Of a DNA stretch of 19,214 bases, positions 1-10,053 are shown in pieces. The position numbers and the translations under genes were made by a program. Each line of letters opens with the position of its first letter. The stretch's first letter is position 1. The notes beneath the pieces are model-generated. The model ran no database searches. It was not told the origin of the DNA and saw only the letters and a list, made by a program, of their open reading frames with translations. Origin of the DNA: Actinomycetes bacterium (lineage in GTDB: Bacteria; Actinomycetota; Actinomycetes; S36-B12; UBA5976); contig JAJXSV010000015.1 in the NCBI GenBank assembly GCA_021784375.1, forward strand, positions 1-19,214, written 5' to 3'.

Positions 1-1
1 C

Positions 2-652
2 GGCGCCTTCCTGCTCGTCAATCGCGGGACGGGTGACAGTGTCGGCGCGGGGTTGATGCTGCACGACCTGCGCCGCGGTAGCAATGTGCATGCCCAGGCC
101 TTCGACTCCGACCGGGCGGGCCGCTCGGTTGCCCTCGGCCACGCATCCAAGGTGCTCTGGTTCACCGGTCTACCGGGTTCCGGGAAGTCGACCATCGCCA
201 ATGCGGTCGAGCGGGAGCTCAACGAGCGTGGGATCCACACCTACATCCTCGACGGTGACAACATCCGCCTGGGCCTGAACAAGGACCTCGGCTTCACCCC
301 CGAGGACCGCGCGGAGAACGTGCGGCGCGTCGGTGAGGTGGCGCGTCTCATGGCAGACGCCGGCCTCATGGTGCTCGTGTGCCTGGTCTCGCCCTATCGC
401 GGGGATCGCGATGCGGTGCGCGCGCGCTTCGCACCGGGCGAATTCCTCGAGATCCACGTCGACACCCCCTTGGACGTGTGCAGGGAGCGGGATCCCAAGG
501 GCCTCTACCGCCGTGCCGCCCAGGGCGCAATACCGAACATGACGGGTGTCGGTCAGGACTACGAGGCTCCGCTGTCTGCTGAACTCGTGGTCACTGGTGT
601 CGGGGCGCCAGGTCCGATAGCACACACCATCGTGGCGGAGGTGCTGCCCTGA
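2..652 (+). CDS. cysNC: Bifunctional sulfate adenylyltransferase subunit 1 / adenylylsulfate kinase (CysNC), 3' part
   Basis: The reading frame is open from base 2 of the window, so the gene is cut at its 5' end. About the first 20 residues (GAFLLVNRGTGDSVGAG) resemble the end of the CysN GTPase beta-barrel. After a short linker comes a complete adenylylsulfate (APS) kinase domain. It has a Walker A GLPGSGKST at residues 56-64 of the visible part, then the family motifs DGDNIRLGLN, LVSPYR and KGLYRRA. CysN with CysD makes APS from sulfate and ATP; the CysC domain phosphorylates APS to PAPS in the cytoplasm. An internal TTG at 53 would give a stand-alone kinase of 199 residues, but the frame continues without a stop into CysN-like sequence, so I prefer the fusion. 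The stop codon overlaps the start of the next gene (TGATG), which indicates an operon with the sulfotransferase. cysD would be expected just upstream, outside the window. Confidence 0.93.
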   Translation, partial: GAFLLVNRGTGDSVGAGLMLHDLRRGSNVHAQAFDSDRAGRSVALGHASKVLWFTGLPGSGKSTIANAVERELNERGIHTYILDGDNIRLGLNKDLGFTPEDRAENVRRVGEVARLMADAGLMVLVCLVSPYRGDRDAVRARFAPGEFLEIHVDTPLDVCRERDPKGLYRRAAQGAIPNMTGVGQDYEAPLSAELVVTGVGAPGPIAHTIVAEVLP

Positions 653-1494
653 TGTTCCACCACGTTGCGCACCTCCTGCTCGAGGCGGCGCGGAACCCCG
701 GCTGGTTCAGCGCCCGCTTGGCCACGCGCGCACGCATGCCCTTGTGGTTGCGGGCCACACTCGGCGAGCTGCTCCCACCCTGGCGCGGCACCAGTCGCTT
801 CCGATCCGCCTATGTCGTCACCTACGGACGCAGCGGCTCAACCCTGGTCACCGGCTACCTCTCCCGACTGCCCGGCTTCGACATCCGCGGTGAGAACTAC
901 CTGTTCCCTTTGCCACTGGCCGATGCCGAGGCGCGTCTGGCCGATGCCGTGGCCCTGCGCTACAGCGGTCGCGAACTGCCGGCCAGTCCCTGGTACGGCT
1001 CGCAGCAACTGTCCACCATCCAGTGGAAGCGGGACATCCGCAGGGCCCTGCTCAACCAGTTGTACCCGAAGCAACCCATCCCCAAGACCATCGGCTTCAA
1101 GGAGATCCGCTGGTGGTACCGCATGGACGACACGGACTTCGAGCAGAAACTGCAGTGGCTCATCTCGGTGCGCAAGCCGGGTGCCATCGTGTTCCTCACG
1201 CGCGACCTCGATCGCACCATGGCCGGAGCCTGGTGGGCTGAGCAGTCTGAGGAGGAACGAGCGGAGTCGCGAGAGGGGCTCGAGAAGTTCGAGGAGATGG
1301 CCCTCGCCTACGCGGCTGCGCACCCGGACCACAGCATCCACATCACCTACGAGGAATTCGCCGCAGACCCCGCATCTGCCCAACGCCTGTGCGCGCTGCT
1401 CGGGGTCCAGTTCCGGGAAGACGTGTACAGGGCCACGTTGGCCACGCGCTACTCGTATCGCTCAAAGCCTACGGACGACGAAGACCGCGCGTGA
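652..1494 (+). CDS. PAPS-dependent sulfotransferase family protein
   Basis: This 280-residue protein should transfer the sulfuryl group of PAPS to an unknown acceptor. The 5'-phosphosulfate loop is TYGRSGST at residues 57-64. It is followed by RGEN at 79-82 and GFKEIRW at 148-154, which I recall from bacterial sulfotransferases of this type. FLTRD at 181-185 probably supplies the arginine that binds the 3' phosphate. No signal peptide or membrane segment is apparent, so it is probably cytoplasmic. The ATG overlaps the stop of cysNC by one base, so the two are likely translationally coupled and the PAPS producer is co-expressed with a PAPS consumer. The last 26 bases overlap the 3' end of the convergent tauE-like gene. 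The acceptor could be a glycolipid, a polysaccharide or a small molecule; nothing here decides which. Confidence 0.85.
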   Translation: MFHHVAHLLLEAARNPGWFSARLATRARMPLWLRATLGELLPPWRGTSRFRSAYVVTYGRSGSTLVTGYLSRLPGFDIRGENYLFPLPLADAEARLADAVALRYSGRELPASPWYGSQQLSTIQWKRDIRRALLNQLYPKQPIPKTIGFKEIRWWYRMDDTDFEQKLQWLISVRKPGAIVFLTRDLDRTMAGAWWAEQSEEERAESREGLEKFEEMALAYAAAHPDHSIHITYEEFAADPASAQRLCALLGVQFREDVYRATLATRYSYRSKPTDDEDRA

Positions 1495-2368
1495 GCTGCT
1501 GGTAGCGCGCCGCAGAAGGACGGCTGCTGCGGCGGGCAGTGAGCTCCGCTCCGGCAACGGCGAGCAGGAGTGATGCCGTCACGGCGACGGCGTTCGAGGC
1601 GCCCCACAGTTTCAGGCCGGACCCCAGCAGCAGCACGGCGAGCAGCCAGCGCAGCACGGCGTTTGGCATGGCCGTCGAGTAGCGCGCGCCCAGGTAGATC
1701 CCGGGCAGGGCGCCCACGAGCAGCCAGCCGGCGAGGTCGAACTGCACCGAACCCACCGCCAGGTGCCCCAGGGTGGCGGCGCCCACGAGCGGGATGGCCT
1801 GCACCAGGTCGGAGCCGACCAGGTCGCGAGCGCGCAGCCGCGGGTACACGAGCATGAGCAGCACGATGATCAGTGAGCCCGAGCCCACCGAGGTCATCCC
1901 CACCACCAGTCCACCGAAGGTGCCGATGAGTGCGGTCGCCAGCGGGCGGACCCGCAGGGGCTCGTCGGGACGTAGGGGCAGGCGCCCCCGGCCCACGAAG
2001 AGCCCGGTGATCATGCCGACCACTGCCAGCAGCAGCGCCGCCCCGATGAGGAGCTTCAGGCGCTGGGCGAACTCCGGACCGTTCTCCATGCCCTCCAGGA
2101 TGAAGGCCCCGGCGAACGCCGAGGGGACGGAGAAGGGGACGAGCCACCGCATGATCTCCCAGCGGATGGTGCCCGCCTTCTGATGGACGAACGCACCGAC
2201 CGGCTTCATGCAGAAGGACACCAGCAGGTCGCTGCCCACGGCAGCCAGCGGATCGATCTTGAACAGCAGCACGAGGATCGGGGTCATGAGCACGCCGCCA
2301 CCCATGCCGGTGAGGCCGACCGTGAAGCCCACGACCGACCCGGCGAGGATGAACTGCAATGCGTGCAT
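1469..2368 (-). CDS. TauE/SafE family anion exporter (sulfite/organosulfonate type)
   Basis: A 299-residue, strongly hydrophobic polytopic membrane protein. The N-terminus carries the TauE/SafE signature: a first helix ending in GLTGMGGGVLMTPIL, then a second hydrophobic block with GSDLLVSF. The second half repeats the pattern (GTFGGLVVGMTSVGSGSL, then GSDLVQAIPLVGAATLGHL), as expected from the internal duplication of this family. Known members export or import sulfite, sulfoacetate or other small anions, but many are uncharacterised. The position next to cysNC and a sulfotransferase makes a sulfur anion a reasonable inference, not a proof. The ATG start is supported by a TAGGTT box six bases upstream, which suggests a leaderless mRNA. 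The 3' end runs 26 bases into the convergent sulfotransferase gene. Confidence 0.88.
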   Translation of the reverse strand: MHALQFILAGSVVGFTVGLTGMGGGVLMTPILVLLFKIDPLAAVGSDLLVSFCMKPVGAFVHQKAGTIRWEIMRWLVPFSVPSAFAGAFILEGMENGPEFAQRLKLLIGAALLLAVVGMITGLFVGRGRLPLRPDEPLRVRPLATALIGTFGGLVVGMTSVGSGSLIIVLLMLVYPRLRARDLVGSDLVQAIPLVGAATLGHLAVGSVQFDLAGWLLVGALPGIYLGARYSTAMPNAVLRWLLAVLLLGSGLKLWGASNAVAVTASLLLAVAGAELTARRSSRPSAARYQQLTRGLRRP

Positions 2369-2374
2369 ACGGGA

Positions 2375-2380
2375 AACCTA
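2375..2380 (-). promoter_or_regulatory. -10 box (TAGGTT) of a leaderless promoter for the tauE-like gene
   Basis: TAGGTT on the minus strand fits the actinobacterial TANNNT -10 consensus. It is followed by six bases (TCCCGT) and then the ATG at 2368. This spacing puts the transcription start on the start codon. No Shine-Dalgarno sequence lies between, and no good -35 is seen. Confidence 0.6.
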
Positions 2381-2432
2381 TGGGAGGTTGCTGCGCTGCG
2401 CCGAAAGCGTCCGCCGATCACCGCCCTTTCGC

Positions 2433-2438
2433 TAACCT
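2433..2438 (+). promoter_or_regulatory. -10 box (TAACCT) of a leaderless promoter for the GH32 gene
   Basis: TAACCT lies six bases (TTCGCT) before the GTG at 2445 and fits TANNNT. There is no ribosome binding site upstream of the GTG, so leaderless expression is the simplest reading. It is divergent from the tauE-like promoter about 55 bases away. Confidence 0.55.
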
Positions 2439-2444
2439 TTCGCT

Positions 2445-3674
2445 GTGACAAGACGCAGGCCGCAGTTCCACTTCACTCCGGACAGCGGATGGATGAACGA
2501 TCCGCACGGCATCGTCTTCGCGGATGGCGTCTACCACCTCTTCTACCAGTACGTGCCGGGCGCCACGCAATGGGATGCGCGGCTCTCGTGGGGCCACGCC
2601 ATCTCCGATGACCTCGTGCAGTGGCGGGAACTGGCCCCCGCACTCGATCCCCTGGACGATGAGGTCGGCTGCTGGTCCGGGTCGATCGTGCTGGCCGACG
2701 AGCCGACGATGTTCTACACCCGCCCCACCGAGGGGGAGTGGGGTCGGGGCGTGGTGGTCATGGCGACCGGCAGCCCGGACCTCGCCACCTGGACGCGGCA
2801 GGCGGTCGTCGTGGACGGCCCGCCCACGGACGAGTTCTTCGACTTCCGTGACCCACAGGTCCGACGCGACGGCGAGCGATGGAAGATGACGATCGGTGCC
2901 GGCCAGCGTGGGGTGGGCGGCTGCGCGCTGCAGTACTCGTCCACCGACCTGCGGAACTGGCAGTACGACGGGGTACTCGCCGCCCGCGCCGCCGATGCGC
3001 CGCTCATCGCCACCGGCACCGTGTGGGAATGCCCGCAGTTCCTGCAGGTCGACGGGCACTGGGTGCTCATCGTGTCGGCCATGGACGGCGCAGACCTCGC
3101 GCAGGCGATGTACGCGATCGGCGACTATGACGGCAAGGAGTTCACGCCCCGCACCTGGGGGCACTTCGGGCACTCGAAGTCGGTGTACGCCACCACCACC
3201 TTCCACGACCGCGAGGGCGCCCCCTGCGCCATGTCGTGGCTGCGCGAACTGCCGCGATCCCCTGAGCAGCCGTGGGCAGGCGAGCAGGGCCTGGTGCACC
3301 TGCTCCACGTGGTGGACGACCGGCTGGTCCTGGAGCAGCACCCGAACCTCGACCCCCTCATCGCGGCCACCGAGCCGGCGTGGCGCTTCTCGGTCAACCT
3401 CGAGGACGCCTCGAGTGGTGGCTTCGTCATGGACATCGATGACGAGGACCATGGTTGGTCACTCGTGCTCGACTGGGACGCCCAGGTGCTCCATGTGAGC
3501 TACGACGACGAGCTGACGTACGCCGCAGACCTGCGCAGCGACGAGCCGCAGGGCGTGCTCGACGTCGTCGTCGACGCGGGTATCGCCGAGGTCATGTGGT
3601 CGGGCGGCGAGGGCGTGTACGCCTTCACGGTGCCCGACCTCGACCCCGACCGCATCGACGTCACGACCTGGTAG
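2445..3674 (+). CDS. Glycoside hydrolase family 32 beta-fructosidase (sucrose/fructan hydrolase)
   Basis: The 409-residue protein carries all three GH32 active-site blocks: WMNDPHG at residues 16-22 (nucleophile Asp19; most relatives have WMNDPNG), FRDP at 134-137 (transition-state Asp136), and WECP at 194-197 (acid/base Glu195). CWSGS at 76-80 is also typical. GH32 enzymes cleave terminal beta-fructosides such as sucrose, sucrose-6-phosphate, inulin or levan. No signal peptide is visible, so an intracellular invertase or sucrose-6-phosphate hydrolase is likelier than a secreted levanase. The protein is short for the family (often 450-500 residues); the C-terminal beta-sandwich seems reduced to about 100 residues. 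The GTG start is chosen because the FHFTP segment follows directly and a -10 box sits at leaderless distance. It ends four bases before the convergent treS-mak gene. No sucrose transporter or PTS gene is nearby. Confidence 0.9.
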   Translation: MTRRRPQFHFTPDSGWMNDPHGIVFADGVYHLFYQYVPGATQWDARLSWGHAISDDLVQWRELAPALDPLDDEVGCWSGSIVLADEPTMFYTRPTEGEWGRGVVVMATGSPDLATWTRQAVVVDGPPTDEFFDFRDPQVRRDGERWKMTIGAGQRGVGGCALQYSSTDLRNWQYDGVLAARAADAPLIATGTVWECPQFLQVDGHWVLIVSAMDGADLAQAMYAIGDYDGKEFTPRTWGHFGHSKSVYATTTFHDREGAPCAMSWLRELPRSPEQPWAGEQGLVHLLHVVDDRLVLEQHPNLDPLIAATEPAWRFSVNLEDASSGGFVMDIDDEDHGWSLVLDWDAQVLHVSYDDELTYAADLRSDEPQGVLDVVVDAGIAEVMWSGGEGVYAFTVPDLDPDRIDVTTW

Positions 3675-3678
3675 CGGC

Positions 3679-6918
<3,240 letters not shown>

Positions 6919-7111
6919 GACGTCCTCCTGGTGTGTTCGCTGGTCTGCCTGCGCGCGTCGCGCCTTGATCGATCCGCCATCGTGCTGGCAACGAGTTTAG
7001 GAGCGGCGCTCGGAGTGGTCATCGGTGTTGCGGAAGTGCAACCTGTTACGCGCCGCTTGCACCGTTCCGAGTGGGCGCAGTCGCCCGCCGTTCTGTTGCG
7101 TGGGTCGGCAG
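6919..7111. other. Intergenic region between treS-mak and tRNA-Arg
   Basis: This stretch holds the treS-mak leader and promoter. Closer to the tRNA gene there is a short hairpin, GGGCG-CAGT-CGCCC at 7073-7086, and an imperfect inverted repeat whose arms are CGGAAGTGCA at 7031-7040 and TGCACCGTTCCG at about 7059-7070. Either could terminate the tRNA transcript or bind a regulator; neither is followed by a T-run. No coding sequence is supported here. Confidence 0.4.
6994..7022 (-). promoter_or_regulatory. Probable promoter of treS-mak
   Basis: Reading the minus strand, ATGACC (7022-7017) is followed by 17 bases and TAAACT (6999-6994). These match a housekeeping -35 (TTGACC/TTGACA) and a -10 box. 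The implied 5' leader is about 70 bases and includes the AGGAGG ribosome binding site before the ATG at 6918. Confidence 0.45.
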
Positions 7112-7184
7112 CGCGCCCGGAGGGACTCGAACCCCCAACCGACCGGGTAGAAACCGGTTGCTCTATCCATTGAGCTACGGGCGC
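7112..7184 (-). tRNA. tRNA-Arg (anticodon UCU)
   Basis: The minus strand folds into a full cloverleaf of 73 bases. The acceptor stem is GCGCCCG paired with CGGGCGC. The D-arm is GCTC/GAGC around AATGGATA, the anticodon arm ACCGG/CCGGT around TTTCTAC, the variable loop has five bases, and the T-loop is TTCGAGT. The anticodon TCT reads AGA and AGG arginine codons, which are rare in such GC-rich genes. The discriminator base is G, and the 3' CCA is not encoded, so it must be added enzymatically. A TAAACT box lies 11 bases before the tRNA 5' end. Confidence 0.96.
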
Positions 7185-7405
7185 CGACGGCGAGAAGTTT
7201 AGGTTGAAGCTCCACAGCCGGTGGCAAACCGGCAGCGGTGGCGGGGTCCGTCCCGGCCGGGCTCGCGCCGGAGGGACCGTTCGCGTCAAGAGGGATGGCG
7301 AGTCGTGGCTGGGGGCGGGACGATGGAGACGGTTCGGGCCGGGGCCCGGCGCACTGGGTGCGTTCCGCCTCGGTCAACCTCCGCCGGTGAAGGGAGGTGA
7401 TGAAC
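7185..7405. other. Intergenic region between tRNA-Arg and hsp20
   Basis: About 220 bases without a gene. It contains an inverted repeat, GCCGGT-GGCAA-ACCGGC at 7217-7233, and a GC-rich palindrome, GCCGGGGCCCGGC at 7338-7350. A strong ribosome binding site, AGGGAGGTGA at 7391-7400, ends the region. I see no HAIR (HspR) or CIRCE (HrcA) operator and no clear promoter for hsp20, so its heat regulation cannot be read from the sequence. Confidence 0.45.
7196..7201 (-). promoter_or_regulatory. -10 box (TAAACT) for the tRNA-Arg gene
   Basis: TAAACT on the minus strand lies 11 bases before the mature tRNA 5' end, which would leave a leader of only about five bases. The same hexamer is proposed for treS-mak. 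No convincing -35 is seen at 17-18 bases; TTGCCA occurs at a 20-base spacing. Confidence 0.45.
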
Positions 7406-7858
7406 ATGGCCGGCTCAATGATGGAAGAGCGCCATTTCCTCGCACCGTTGCGCGGCATCTTCGATGAGGACGTGCGTGGCTGGTTCGTCGGCTTCGACAA
7501 GATGATGGAGGACATGGCCAAGCGGTGGGATCACGCGTTCGAGTACTTCAACCAGATGCCCACCTCGCGCATAGAGAAGACGGATGAGCGCCACTACAAG
7601 GTGCTGCTCAAAGTGCCGGGCTATGCCAAGGACGAGATCACGGTTCAGCGTGAACAGGACGAACTCGTCGTCCGCGGACACCACACGATGAAGGGTGACA
7701 AGGAGAAGGCAGCGGATGACAGGTCCTTCGAGCAGCGCTTCTACCTCGCCCCCGGCATCCACGTCGATGGGGCGAAGCTCGTGAAGGATGACCTCACCGT
7801 CCTGGTCTCGTTCCCGAAGGACGAGCGCAGGGCGATCGAGAGCATCGACCTGAAGTAG
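7406..7858 (+). CDS. Small heat shock protein, Hsp20 / alpha-crystallin family
   Basis: A 150-residue ATP-independent holdase that should bind unfolding proteins in the cytoplasm. After a variable N-terminal arm of about 45 residues rich in Met, Phe and Asp/Glu, an alpha-crystallin domain runs from about residue 50 (YKVLLKVPGYAKDEITVQ) through the LVVRGHH strand and FEQRFYLAPGI to DLTVLVSFPK. The usual GVLTI strand motif is replaced by DLTVLV. Three starts are possible: GTG 7397, ATG 7400 and ATG 7406. I choose 7406 because the AGGGAGGTGA ribosome binding site at 7391-7400 overlaps the first two and is correctly spaced only for the third. The gene stands alone, between a tRNA on the other strand and a strong hairpin downstream. 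Confidence 0.9.
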   Translation: MAGSMMEERHFLAPLRGIFDEDVRGWFVGFDKMMEDMAKRWDHAFEYFNQMPTSRIEKTDERHYKVLLKVPGYAKDEITVQREQDELVVRGHHTMKGDKEKAADDRSFEQRFYLAPGIHVDGAKLVKDDLTVLVSFPKDERRAIESIDLK

Positions 7859-7894
7859 CGGAGATCAGGTGTGCACCCAGCGCTGCTGGGCACT

Positions 7895-7925
7895 GCGACG
7901 GCCCGCCAGCGGTGCGGGCCGTCGC
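7895..7925 (+). terminator. Strong hairpin terminator downstream of hsp20
   Basis: A perfect 12-bp stem (GCGACGGCCCGC / GCGGGCCGTCGC) closes a seven-base loop 37 bases after the hsp20 stop. A weaker stem, CCCAGC-GCT-GCTGGG at 7876-7890, precedes it. There is no T-run, as is common for hairpin terminators in high-GC actinobacteria. Its position argues against any start of the next gene upstream of 7926. Confidence 0.7.
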
Positions 7926-8001
7926 GTGGGCGATGCGCTTCCGCGCCGCCGCACGCAGTCGGCGTGCTGCGGGATCCGCGACGGGCCGGTCCCACTTCAG
8001 G

Positions 8002-8007
8002 TACGGT
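8002..8007 (+). promoter_or_regulatory. -10 box (TACGGT) of a leaderless promoter for the ABM-like gene
   Basis: TACGGT fits TANNNT and lies six bases (CGCCGC) before the GTG at 8014, the leaderless geometry seen at three other genes in this window. No ribosome binding site precedes the GTG. Confidence 0.55.
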
Positions 8008-8013
8008 CGCCGC

Positions 8014-8583
8014 GTGGTGACCTCGGGCGAGCACGACCCCATCGCGAGGATGCCGGTGACGGCTGTGATCGCCCGGCGTCCCTGGCCCGGCCGTGAGGCC
8101 GATCTGCGGACCTGGGCGGAGGAGTTCGTGCAGGCAGCCAGCGCCTTCCCGGGCTTCGTCGATGCCCGCGCCTACCCGCCGAACCCTCCCGACAGCAACG
8201 ACCTCGTCATCGCCATGACCTTCGACTGCGCGGACAACCTCTCGCAGTGGGAGCGCAGCGAGGCGCGCGCCCGCATGCGGGAGTTGGCGCGGCCCCTGGT
8301 GAAGGGGCGTCCGCGCGCTCAGTCCGTGAGCGGGCTCGAGGGCATCTTCGGGGGCCGGGACCGACTGCCGATCACGCCGCCGCCCAAATGGAAGACGGCC
8401 ATCGTCATCATGCTCGCCATCTACCCCTTCAACGTGCTGTTCCAGTGGTTGCTGGCCGCGCGCTTCGCCGACTGGCCGCTTCCCCTGCGCACACTGCCGA
8501 GCGCCATCCTGGCGCCAGCGTATGTCGCGTGGCTGGGCGCGCCTGCCGTGTCACGGGTGGTGCGGGGCTGGCTCCAGCGCTGA
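8014..8583 (+). CDS. Antibiotic biosynthesis monooxygenase (ABM)-like domain protein with C-terminal membrane segments
   Basis: A 189-residue protein. Residues from about 14 to 110 look like a ferredoxin-like ABM fold: VTAVIARRPWPGREADLRTW, then a helix, FPGFVDARAYPP, the strand DLVIAMTFD and SQWERSEARARM. PPPKWKTAI leads into two hydrophobic segments (about residues 130-148 and 158-175), so the protein is probably anchored in the membrane. ABM-like proteins include haem-degrading and quinone-oxidising enzymes, but many have no known reaction; I assign none. The frame is open from 7912, but that lies inside the hsp20 terminator. GTG 8014 fits a -10 box; GTG 8017 and ATG 8050 are alternatives. 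The 3' end overlaps the convergent MFS gene by 33 bases. Confidence 0.75.
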   Translation: MVTSGEHDPIARMPVTAVIARRPWPGREADLRTWAEEFVQAASAFPGFVDARAYPPNPPDSNDLVIAMTFDCADNLSQWERSEARARMRELARPLVKGRPRAQSVSGLEGIFGGRDRLPITPPPKWKTAIVIMLAIYPFNVLFQWLLAARFADWPLPLRTLPSAILAPAYVAWLGAPAVSRVVRGWLQR

Positions 8584-9813
8584 ACGGAAGCGCAGCGAGG
8601 CGATGCCGAGGAACAGCACCGGGACCATGGCGATCGAGCACAGCGCTGCGTAGCTCAACTGCGCGATGATGACCCCTGCGATGGCGCCGCCGACCGCGGC
8701 GGCACCGTTCATGAACAGGTCCGACGTGCCCTGCACGCTGGGCCGCTCCTCCACGGGCATCGACTCGGCGAGCATGGTGGAACCGGCAACCATGGTGGCC
8801 GACCATCCGAGACCGAGCAGGAACAGGCCCACGCCGAGTTGTGGCACGTTGCCCGCAGGCGCAGTTCCCGCGGTGAGCGCGGAGGCCATGAGCAGCAGCA
8901 CGCCGAGCCGGATGACGGCGACCCGACCCCAGCGGTCAGCAGCCCAGCCCATGACCGGGGAGAGCAGGTACATGCCCAGGATGTGCACGCTCACCACCAG
9001 GCCGATGATGCGCAGTGATGCGTCCACGTGCTTCATGTGCACCGGCGTCATGACCATGATGCTCACCATCGCGATGTGGCCGATCACGGTGGCTGCGAGC
9101 GCGAGCGATGCCGGCTTCGACGCCCTGATGAGGTGCAGGCCGTGCCGGAGGCTGCGGTGCTCGTCGGGTTTGGACCGACCCGCCAGTTGCACCGACAGCA
9201 GATAGGGATCGGGGCGCAGGAAGACCAGCAGGATCAACAGCGCGAGGAAGACGCTGGCGCCCGCGAACAGGTACGGGCCTACGAGTTTCGGCAGGCCCAT
9301 TGCCAGCGCCCGTCCGCCGGACCATTCGAGCAGGTTGGGACCCAGCACCGATCCCACGGTGCCCGCCCACAGCACCATCGCGAGGTCGCGGCCGCGGTGT
9401 TCGGGGAGCGAGAGGTCCACGGCGGCGAAGCGGAGCTGGTAGCCGGCGGCGGTGCCCGCGCCGGCGAGCATGGTGCCGAAGAGGATGAGCGTCAACCAGC
9501 GCTGGGTGCCGCCGACCACGGCGAGCAGGGCGCCCAAGCTGGCGAGGCCGTACCCCGAACCGATGGCGAGGCGACGTCCGCCGCGGGCGGTGAGCCGGGC
9601 CAGGGGCACCGCCATCAGGGCGGCGCCCGTCACGGAGAAGGTCTGCGCGAGTCCCGACAGGGCCTCGTCGCCGGTGATGTCATAGACGAGTAGGGCGCCT
9701 GCCGTTCCCAGCCCGGCAATGCCGACGCCGGCGACGATCTGGGAAGCGGCCAGGGTGCGGAGCGTGCGGCGACGGGCGGCGACCCGGTAGCCAGTGTCCA
9801 GGGTCGGGATCAA
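8551..9813 (-). CDS. Major facilitator superfamily (MFS) transporter
   Basis: A 420-residue protein with about 12 hydrophobic segments, as expected for an MFS permease driven by the proton gradient. Between helices 2 and 3 is LARLTARGGRRLAIGSGY, a form of the MFS loop motif. A matching loop in the second half reads GWAADRWGRVAVIRLG, so the two-fold repeat is visible. The long loop near the middle (about residues 205-225) is hydrophilic. The substrate cannot be read from the sequence; drug or metabolite efflux is the usual default. The start is uncertain: TTG at 9813 is the farthest in-frame start and gives a sensible short cytoplasmic N-terminus before helix 1, but its ribosome binding site is weak. 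The gene is divergent from ssb and overlaps the convergent ABM-like gene by 33 bases. Confidence 0.88.
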   Translation of the reverse strand: MIPTLDTGYRVAARRRTLRTLAASQIVAGVGIAGLGTAGALLVYDITGDEALSGLAQTFSVTGAALMAVPLARLTARGGRRLAIGSGYGLASLGALLAVVGGTQRWLTLILFGTMLAGAGTAAGYQLRFAAVDLSLPEHRGRDLAMVLWAGTVGSVLGPNLLEWSGGRALAMGLPKLVGPYLFAGASVFLALLILLVFLRPDPYLLSVQLAGRSKPDEHRSLRHGLHLIRASKPASLALAATVIGHIAMVSIMVMTPVHMKHVDASLRIIGLVVSVHILGMYLLSPVMGWAADRWGRVAVIRLGVLLLMASALTAGTAPAGNVPQLGVGLFLLGLGWSATMVAGSTMLAESMPVEERPSVQGTSDLFMNGAAAVGGAIAGVIIAQLSYAALCSIAMVPVLFLGIASLRFRSALEPAPHHP

Positions 9814-10053
9814 CTGCTCATGCCTTCACTGCCTTGACGAAGGCCGAGTGCGCGACGTCGTTCAACACGCCGAATGCTATGCGCATGGAGGGCCCGGGTG
9901 CCCTGGGCCGGGTCGCCCGGGGTGACCACGACACCGGGCATGTATCCACAGGTTGGGGCGGGCCAAGGTGCTTCCACCGGCTCGCCGCCGGGCCCGAGAC
10001 GCTGTGGGAGGGGGTCTCGAGGCTCGGTGCCACCTCAGAGAAATGGAGTGGCG
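9814..10053. other. Intergenic region between the MFS gene and ssb
   Basis: This 240-base divergent region should hold promoters for both neighbours, but no convincing TANNNT box with a -35 is seen. It includes a short hairpin, CCGGG-TCG-CCCGG at 9908-9920, and a single DnaA-box-like GTATCCACA at 9942-9950. A possible 22-codon open frame lies at 9818-9886 on the minus strand, ending four bases before the MFS start. None is strong enough to call as a gene. Confidence 0.4.

Noticed and set aside
7185..7405. Search for a HAIR or CIRCE heat-shock operator upstream of hsp20
   Set aside because: No CTTGAGT/ACTCAAG or TTAGCACTC/GAGTGCTAA pair is present. The inverted repeats seen are ordinary GC-rich stems.
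7912..8013. Earlier starts for the ABM-like gene (frame open from 7912)
   Set aside because: They would begin inside the loop and stem of the strong hairpin after hsp20. The added residues are Arg/Ala-rich and do not resemble the family.
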